From: Euptelea pleiosperma
Taxonomy: Eukaryota > Streptophyta > Magnoliopsida > Ranunculales > Eupteleaceae
NCBI GenBank assembly: GCA_035048495.1
Contig: CM068547.1
Coordinates: forward strand, 34,728,502-34,792,501
DNA length: 64,000 nt
Direction: 5' to 3'
In this document: positions 58,681 through 64,000 of the stretch, piece after piece
Layout: each line of letters begins with the position of its first letter
Position numbering within the stretch: position 1 is the first letter of the stretch
Made by a program: the position numbers and the translations under genes
Notes under the pieces: generated by a model
Told to the model about the DNA's origin: nothing
Seen by the model: the letters and a program-made list of their open reading frames with translations, nothing else
Databases searched by the model: none

Positions 58681-60174
58681 GCACGAGTAAATTGTGGTCA
58701 ATTCATCTCGCCAATTCTGCTGCATTTCATCCAATAAGAGTGGAATCACTTGTCAGATTAAATGCTAACTAGAATTTTGTGAATCCTCTGAAAAAATGTC
58801 AGTATGAAAAACCCAACCTGCAAGATCTTCGCCATCAAAATTGGAAAATTCATAGCACGGGCTTGGAAGATCACAGTCACCATTGTTGATACCAAGGCAA
58901 TTGGTTTTGATGCTAGACGTTGGGATCCTTGATCCTAACATGACCCACTCCAAGGGGAGTCGACTTTCTAAGAAACTCTCAATGTAATTCTTGTAATTCC
59001 AAAAGAGAAATTACAACCTTAACTTCTTATACTCTCCAATGGATTTGAGCTTCTTTTCATCATGGGCTACATGAACAGGCCTATGGAGGAGTTCCAAGCC
59101 TATGGATGAGCTTCTCCTTTTTTTCTTGTTGGAACCAGAAGATACGCCGTCCAACGCTAGTGTCTTGGATGCCTATAAGAAAACAAGAAGCCATTCAAAA
59201 TGGTAAATGAGCTAGAACATGAGTTTCTCAGAAAAAGATTTTGAAGTGTTCAGTGTGGGAGAATATATTTTTAGGCAGAAAATAATTCTGGTTTACACAC
59301 TCTTTTCCTCCAAAATGGAGGAAAGTTTTTCCTGTATCTTTTCTTTCCCGCTACCACATCCATATTTGGCATGTTTGGATCCTTGAATAGATCCATATCT
59401 CTTCTGTTCGACTTGTATATTGTCCATGAGTTGGATTCAATTCAAAACTACGTAGATTGTGGGTCATGTTTGGATCATACAATGTAGATCCGAGTTGAAT
59501 CTACAATATTGATACTTTCAAAGTTGGATCTGAATATGGATCTACATGTATCTAATCCAGATCCGACCTACTCTTGCCATATGTTATTTCATGCCAGGGA
59601 TTGAATTCAAGCTATTTTTTGGGCTTAAACCAAATATAGGAAAACAGATAGAAAACCAGATTTTTCTTGGTAAACTTTTCTTTTCTTGCAAGCCATACCA
59701 TGAATCAATCAAGCCAAACAATATTCTGACATACCACAAATATTTACTCAAGACAAGCAAAATGTTGACCCAAAAGCAGCTGTGTGAATCAATCTTGTAC
59801 ATCTAAAGCCAAACAGAAGACTAATCATACCACAATAATCTAAGAATTAATCTTTGGTTGAGCTGAGCCATTCAAGGATCAGAATTTGAATTAAACATTG
59901 AAAATGATGTGTGAGCCAACTAATAACAAGAATAGAGGGTAATTACTATTTTCAAATCAAATTACGCCTCTTTTTTTTCGCTCAATGGGCCGCACAATCA
60001 GGCTTGGACCAAGACCACCAAGAGATTTTCTATGTTTTTTCTCCATTAATATATATCTATTGTAGTCGAGCAATATTCCCCATATGATGAAGCAAAATGG
60101 GAGTGAAAATAAATTACAAATGTGCTCCAGAAATAAAATTTTTCACATATATAAAGGGACGTCACGATCTAACA
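58681..60174. other. Intergenic, nothing recognised
   Basis: AT-rich DNA. 59400-59575 has repeated GATCC(A/G)-type words (GGATCTGAATATGGATCTAC and similar), probably an old MITE arm. Open frames in 59546-59806 overlap on both strands and match nothing I know. Confidence 0.35.
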
Positions 60175-60267
60175 AGCTGTAGCTCTCGCTTTTGGTATCA
60201 GCTAGCACCATTTTGTTACTCAACACTGCCATCTGGGCCCACTGATTGCATGGATGTTGAGTCCACT

Positions 60268-60969
60268 CTTTGTGATGTAGCGAAATTGTGAAGTTAGTTA
60301 CGAAAGTGAACAAGGAAGAAGAACACCATATACAACTGAAGAAAAACCTTGAATCTATATGTAATGCTTAAACAATAAACTTAATCGATTCTTTCGTCCA
60401 ACTACAACCTATCTTAAATACGACAAATCAGTAAAAAAAATATAAACCTACTAAAAGTCTAAAACTACTAAAATAGAAAAAATTACTAATAATAGAAAAT
60501 TTCTACTAAGACTAGAAATGGATAATAGATCTTAAAAATACGTTAGAATCAACAAGGAGTGATTTTAATTTCTACATGTGTATCATGAGTAAAGATATAA
60601 GTATTGAAGATCTCATCGTTTCCTTTCAAAAAAGTTAAGCCCCACGCGATTCCAAAACTGAAAATAATTGCATTAATACATGTTACGTCATTTTTAGTGC
60701 ATCTTTAGTATTAATACAAGGAGTGATTCTAATTTCTACATGAACATCATGAGCAAAGCTATAAGTATTGAAGATCTCATCGTTTCTTTTCAAAAAGGTT
60801 AAGCCCCGTGCGATTCCGACACTGAAAATAATTGCATTAATACATGTTACGTCATTTTTAGTGCATCTTTAGTATTAATGTACATTACGTCCTTTTAGTA
60901 TCGTTTGAACTTTTGACGGTCCAAACGCTCCATAAACTCATTTGCTGCGTGTTCTACATGATCACTTTG
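60268..60969 (+). mobile_element. Solo LTR with 5-bp target duplication
   Basis: 60273-60964 starts TGATGTAGCG and ends CTACATGATCA, so it has TG...CA ends, and is flanked by CTTTG on both sides (60268-60272 and 60965-60969). It is 692 bp and non-coding. It interrupts the core of a MITE whose text reads on across it (GTCCACTCTTTG|GTAGACATTC). It contains a 164-bp tandem duplication. The short poly-A-rich part at 60430-60540 resembles LTR DNA elsewhere in the window. Confidence 0.72.
60553..60880. repeat. Tandem duplication, unit 164 bp
   Basis: Two adjacent copies (from 60553 and from 60717) start CAAGGAGTGATT and share TATAAGTATTGAAGATCTCA, GTTAAGCCCC and TGCATTAATACATGTTACGT. They differ at about 15 positions. 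It lies inside the solo LTR. Confidence 0.82.
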
Positions 60970-61158
60970 GTAGACATTCATATATAAAAATCAGCTTGTT
61001 TGATGATTTTAACCATTGGTTTTAGTACAAAAAAAAATGATTGAATCCAACAGCTAGAATCAGGCCTTAAAAAGTAGTAAAATCTAACGGCTAGTGATTT
61101 TTGATTAAAAAAAAATAAAAAATGGTGCTAGCTGACGCCAAAAGCATGAGCTACAGCT

Positions 61159-62156
61159 TTGTTAATCAAGACCCTATATAAATAAGAAATATAAAAGTAG
61201 ATATGTAAATGGAGAATGAGTCATGAGTCATGACTCATATGAGTTAAACAAAAAAAAAAGGATTTGGACAAGAGCACCGACTCCCTCTCCCGGCCCCACA
61301 TGTCACTCTCATAGGTTAGGCCACTCAGCCCCCACCCCCCCATTACTAAATTCCAAAGAAAGTTGGGTCAGACCTATCTCCATGCCTCCTCTCTTCGTTT
61401 TTGTTTCTCACAATCGTTCTACGTCATCCACCACAAATCTATTCCAAATAATTCCCAACCCTTATCTCTTTTCTTCAAAAAAAAAAAAAAAAAAAATTCC
61501 AATATCCCTCCATCATCTTAGCCATAGGAACTGGGATGATTGGAAGCAAAAACAATATCCAAGTATTCATGATCAGTGGTTATAATAAGCTGACAGGGTT
61601 GGACAATCCAATAATATGAAGCCACGGCAAGAGGGAATTGAAGCCGGGGATGTATAAAAGAATCAGATAAAAAAGGGAAGTAGATGTAGAGAAGTAGCCT
61701 CGTTGTCCCTGTAACAGGGCCACCGGCACAATACAAATGAGTTTGGATAGTGCTGTCCTTATCGAGCATTGATAGAGTGACACGGTTGTCCAAGAAAATC
61801 AAATATGATAGATTGACACGGCAATGACTTCCATCTACTCCCCTTTTTTTTCAATACAAAAATGAAAATCACGAACCAAAAGAGAAAAAAAAAAAGGGTA
61901 TAGGTAGCCGACTTTCTCCTTGTAGGAATGTCCCGACATTTTTGGGCTGTCCATATTTTTATCGGGAAAATCATGACTATGGATAGGAAACCCGTTCCCA
62001 GCGGAAAGATATTAGATGCAGACGACTCCGATGCAGTGGATGCAAAGGACTCTTTGTGAGTTGTGCTCATTTTTTTGGGGCCCACTTACCCCATGGATGC
62101 TTAGCCCACCCATTAGTGTACAAACACATTAAAAATCAGCTTGATTGGTAACAAAG

Positions 62157-62157
<1 letters not shown>
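61159..62157. other. Intergenic, MITE fragment near the right side
   Basis: No gene was recognised. There is a poly-A run at 61478-61496. At 62030-62145 a fragment of the shared-core family is present (GATGCAAAGGACTC, CCCATGGATGCTTAGCCCAC, ACATTAAAAATCAGCTTGAT); it stops at the TA repeat. Confidence 0.4.

Positions 62158-62185
<28 letters not shown>
62158..62185. repeat. (TA)n microsatellite
   Basis: About fourteen TA units in a row. Confidence 0.9.
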
Positions 62186-62189
<4 letters not shown>

Positions 62190-62237
62190 GTTTATTATAC
62201 TTATATAATATATCGGGTCGATATTATCGAATTGGAT

Positions 62238-62589
62238 ATATCAATCAAGGTTTAAATAATGGCCTTTATAACGGATTCAGACTTCTCCCGTTACGTACCG
62301 TTAAAATGCCCCGAAAATAGCTGCCGTTATTTACGTTATAACGGAAAATAACGACTGTTATTTTCTGGAAAATTTTGAGAAAAATGGCAGTTATTTCTGT
62401 TTTTTGAAAATCTGAAATTCAAAATTTGAATCCCGCACCATTTTTCCGTTATTTCCGGGTTTTTTCCCATTTTTTTCGTTTTTGCCCCTGAGCGTTATTT
62501 TTGTTATAACGGTTGTTATAATGGAAAAAACGTTAACGCCCCCAGTCCGTTATAAGATTATAACAGCCCATTTAAACCTTGATATCAAT
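62238..62589. mobile_element. hAT-type MITE, GTTATAACGG family, 336 bp
   Basis: The element 62246-62581 starts CAAGGTTTAAATAATGG and ends TTTAAACCTTG. The flanks ATATCAAT (62238-62245) and ATATCAAT (62582-62589) are a perfect 8-bp duplication. The interior has the same order of words as 33847-34221 (GATTCAGAC, CCGTTAAAATGCCC, TTTTGCCCCTGAGCG, CCCCCAGTC). Confidence 0.85.
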
Positions 62590-62764
62590 ATCCGAATCAG
62601 TATTTGAAAAGTATTTGGACATATCTATATCTAATATCCGATATTTTTGGATAATATCCAATTATTCGAATTCGGATTGGAATATCCGATTATCCATTTG
62701 ACAACCCTAAAACAATGAGCACATGGACATCAGGTATTTTGACTTAATAAAATATTTATAGCTT

Positions 62765-63056
62765 TTAGGGGGTGTTTGGCAACACACAAAAAAATAACTT
62801 ATTGATTTTTATAAGCCAAAAAAGTTAAAAGATTAGTTTGGATGTATTTCATATTTTAACTTTTAAAAAAGTAAAAACTAACTTAAGACTGGAGTTAAAT
62901 TTTTTAGCTTTTAACTTCTAAAAGCAAATACTTCTCAAAAATTAAACTCCTCTCGACGCTTTCAACTTCTATGACTTTTCTTGAGGTCAGAAATCAACTA
63001 GTAACTTCTACTACAAGTAGAAGTGCTTTTACTTCTGCTTCCTAAACGCCCCCTTA
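62765..63056. mobile_element. Tourist-like (PIF/Harbinger) MITE, 286 bp
   Basis: The element 62768-63053 has ends GGGGGTGTTTGG and CTAAACGCCCCC, with TTA on both sides. It is the reverse-oriented sister of 5317-5602 and has exactly the same length. Confidence 0.8.
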
Positions 63057-64000
63057 GACTCTCTTGTATTATTATCTTTCTTCATTGATTAATGTAATTT
63101 GTACCGTAAAAGACTAGGTTTCTTTCATTGCCAACCAAAATAAATAAATAAATCAACTTTCTATCACATTATTTGGGGAGTCTGTATAGAGCTACACCAA
63201 TTTCTTACACACCGTGGTGGGGCTCACATGGAAAATCTTGACCATCCAATTAAACAGTTACTTTGTTAGGTCATTTTTTATATGATTACCAATGTGAAAA
63301 TGGACTAATTTTTGGTGATGGTGTTCAATATGACAATGACAGCTCAATGTATAGTTAGATTGTCCAAAATGATCTCATTATGGGCCCCACAACCAGGTAT
63401 AAGAATTGAATGTAAGAAATTAATGGGGGTAGATCTAGGCAGACTCTTAATTTGGATGACCATTAAAATATGATTATTAGAGCAAAAACATTGTATAGGT
63501 TTGATGGTCAATAACGCTTCATTGAATGAATTTTTGGCATAAAAACCTCTTAAGAACCCTAAACCCTAAACCCTAAGACCAATTAGTCAATGGGCATATA
63601 AAGTTTTTCGTGCAGTCTCCCCCATGATTAATCTGTATATTTCTATTTTGTTTCTTGTTCTTTTTCAATATCACATGAAATTTTTAGGGACCATTTTCCT
63701 TTCTGGCAACTATGGTCCTATCACCTTATCAATCTTCGTCACATTCCTTTTGATAGCATGTGAGTAGTACAATAATAAAATGCGTGAGCATAATATTTTG
63801 GATAGTTGGGTAGGACTAATCTCTACGGTCGTGCGCACCAACCCCATGGAAGTTTCCCTACGCACAACTGGATAAAAGCAGGAGGCCAGGCAGTTTCAAA
63901 CACGATCAGAGGGAGCAAATTCCTACAGTCCTCTCATCATAGTTACTTGTAGTAGTTTACTTTGGTGAATTGTGTTGCATAGGATCATGAAAATAAAGAT
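63057..64000. other. Intergenic to window end; short telomere-like run
   Basis: AT-rich DNA without a recognised gene. 63560-63576 reads CCCTAAACCCTAAACCCTAA, the plant telomere word, too short to be more than a telo-box or relic. 63270-63430 resembles 27370-27540 (TTTTTGGTGATGGTG, ATGATCTC, GGGCCCCAC/GGGTCCCAC, AAGAA(C)TGAATGTAAGAAAT), a dispersed repeat of about 170 bp. Confidence 0.4.

Larger units (their letters stand above)
60175..61158. mobile_element. MITE with GCTGTAGCTC ends, split by a solo LTR
   Basis: The left arm AGCTGTAGCTCTCGCTTTTG and the right arm CAAAAGCATGAGCTACAGCT are inverted, with GTATCAGCTAGCACCATTTT paired to AAAATGGTGCTAGCTGACG. The same ends are found at 5773-6041. 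Between them lie the shared core and a 692-bp LTR insertion. Confidence 0.68.

Noticed and set aside
59546..59806. Overlapping frames of similar length on both strands
   Set aside because: No recognisable motif, no splice context, AT-rich; treated as chance.
63560..63577. CCCTAAA repeats as a telomere relic
   Set aside because: Three units only; common in plant promoters and introns.

Overview
This window is nuclear DNA of a flowering plant. It is AT-rich, its genes are split by GT-AG introns, and it encodes a plastid-targeted sigma factor, a plant half-size ABCG transporter and a WAT1-type transporter. Between and inside the genes lie plant copia, gypsy, LINE and MITE remnants. The species cannot be fixed from sequence alone. 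The many large transposon-filled introns fit a medium to large genome.

Genes, left to right. (1) 1689-3575, minus: the 5' part (four exons) of a conserved plant gene that looks like the CBF1-interacting co-repressor CIR family; its 3' exons lie beyond the left edge. (2) 6915-17125, plus: a complete seven-exon SIG2/SIGB plastid RNA polymerase sigma factor (577 aa). Its third intron is 5.7 kb and carries three LTR-element remnants. (3) 17531-20337, minus: a complete five-exon ABCG14-type half transporter (657 aa), convergent with SIG2, with only about 400 bp between the two stop codons. (4) 41286-57974, plus: a complete seven-exon WAT1-related EamA transporter (397 aa). Its fourth intron is 13.3 kb and is filled by a chimeric copia retrotransposon, two copies of a 1.3-kb hAT element and a LINE fragment. 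(5) 31985-32770, plus: a COG6 C-terminal exon relic broken by a hAT-type MITE.

Intergenic space. The 21 kb between ABCG14 and the WAT1-like gene is a repeat graveyard. It holds short-LTR TRIM/SMART elements, LINE reverse-transcriptase remnants, several MITE families, a diverged segmental duplication (26.7-29.5 kb) and a tandem duplication (33.7-40.1 kb) whose two copies give the empty sites for each other's insertions. The right end (58-64 kb) has a gypsy gag relic, a solo LTR with an intact target duplication inside a MITE, a Tourist MITE and another hAT-type MITE.

I found no new multigene system. The most unusual signals are the chimeric two-gag copia element with mismatched ends, one internal core shared by MITEs with different termini, the natural empty sites inside the window, and a triplicated 5' splice site in SIG2. 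All exon borders were read by eye from splice signals and reading-frame continuity. No alignment or transcript data were used.
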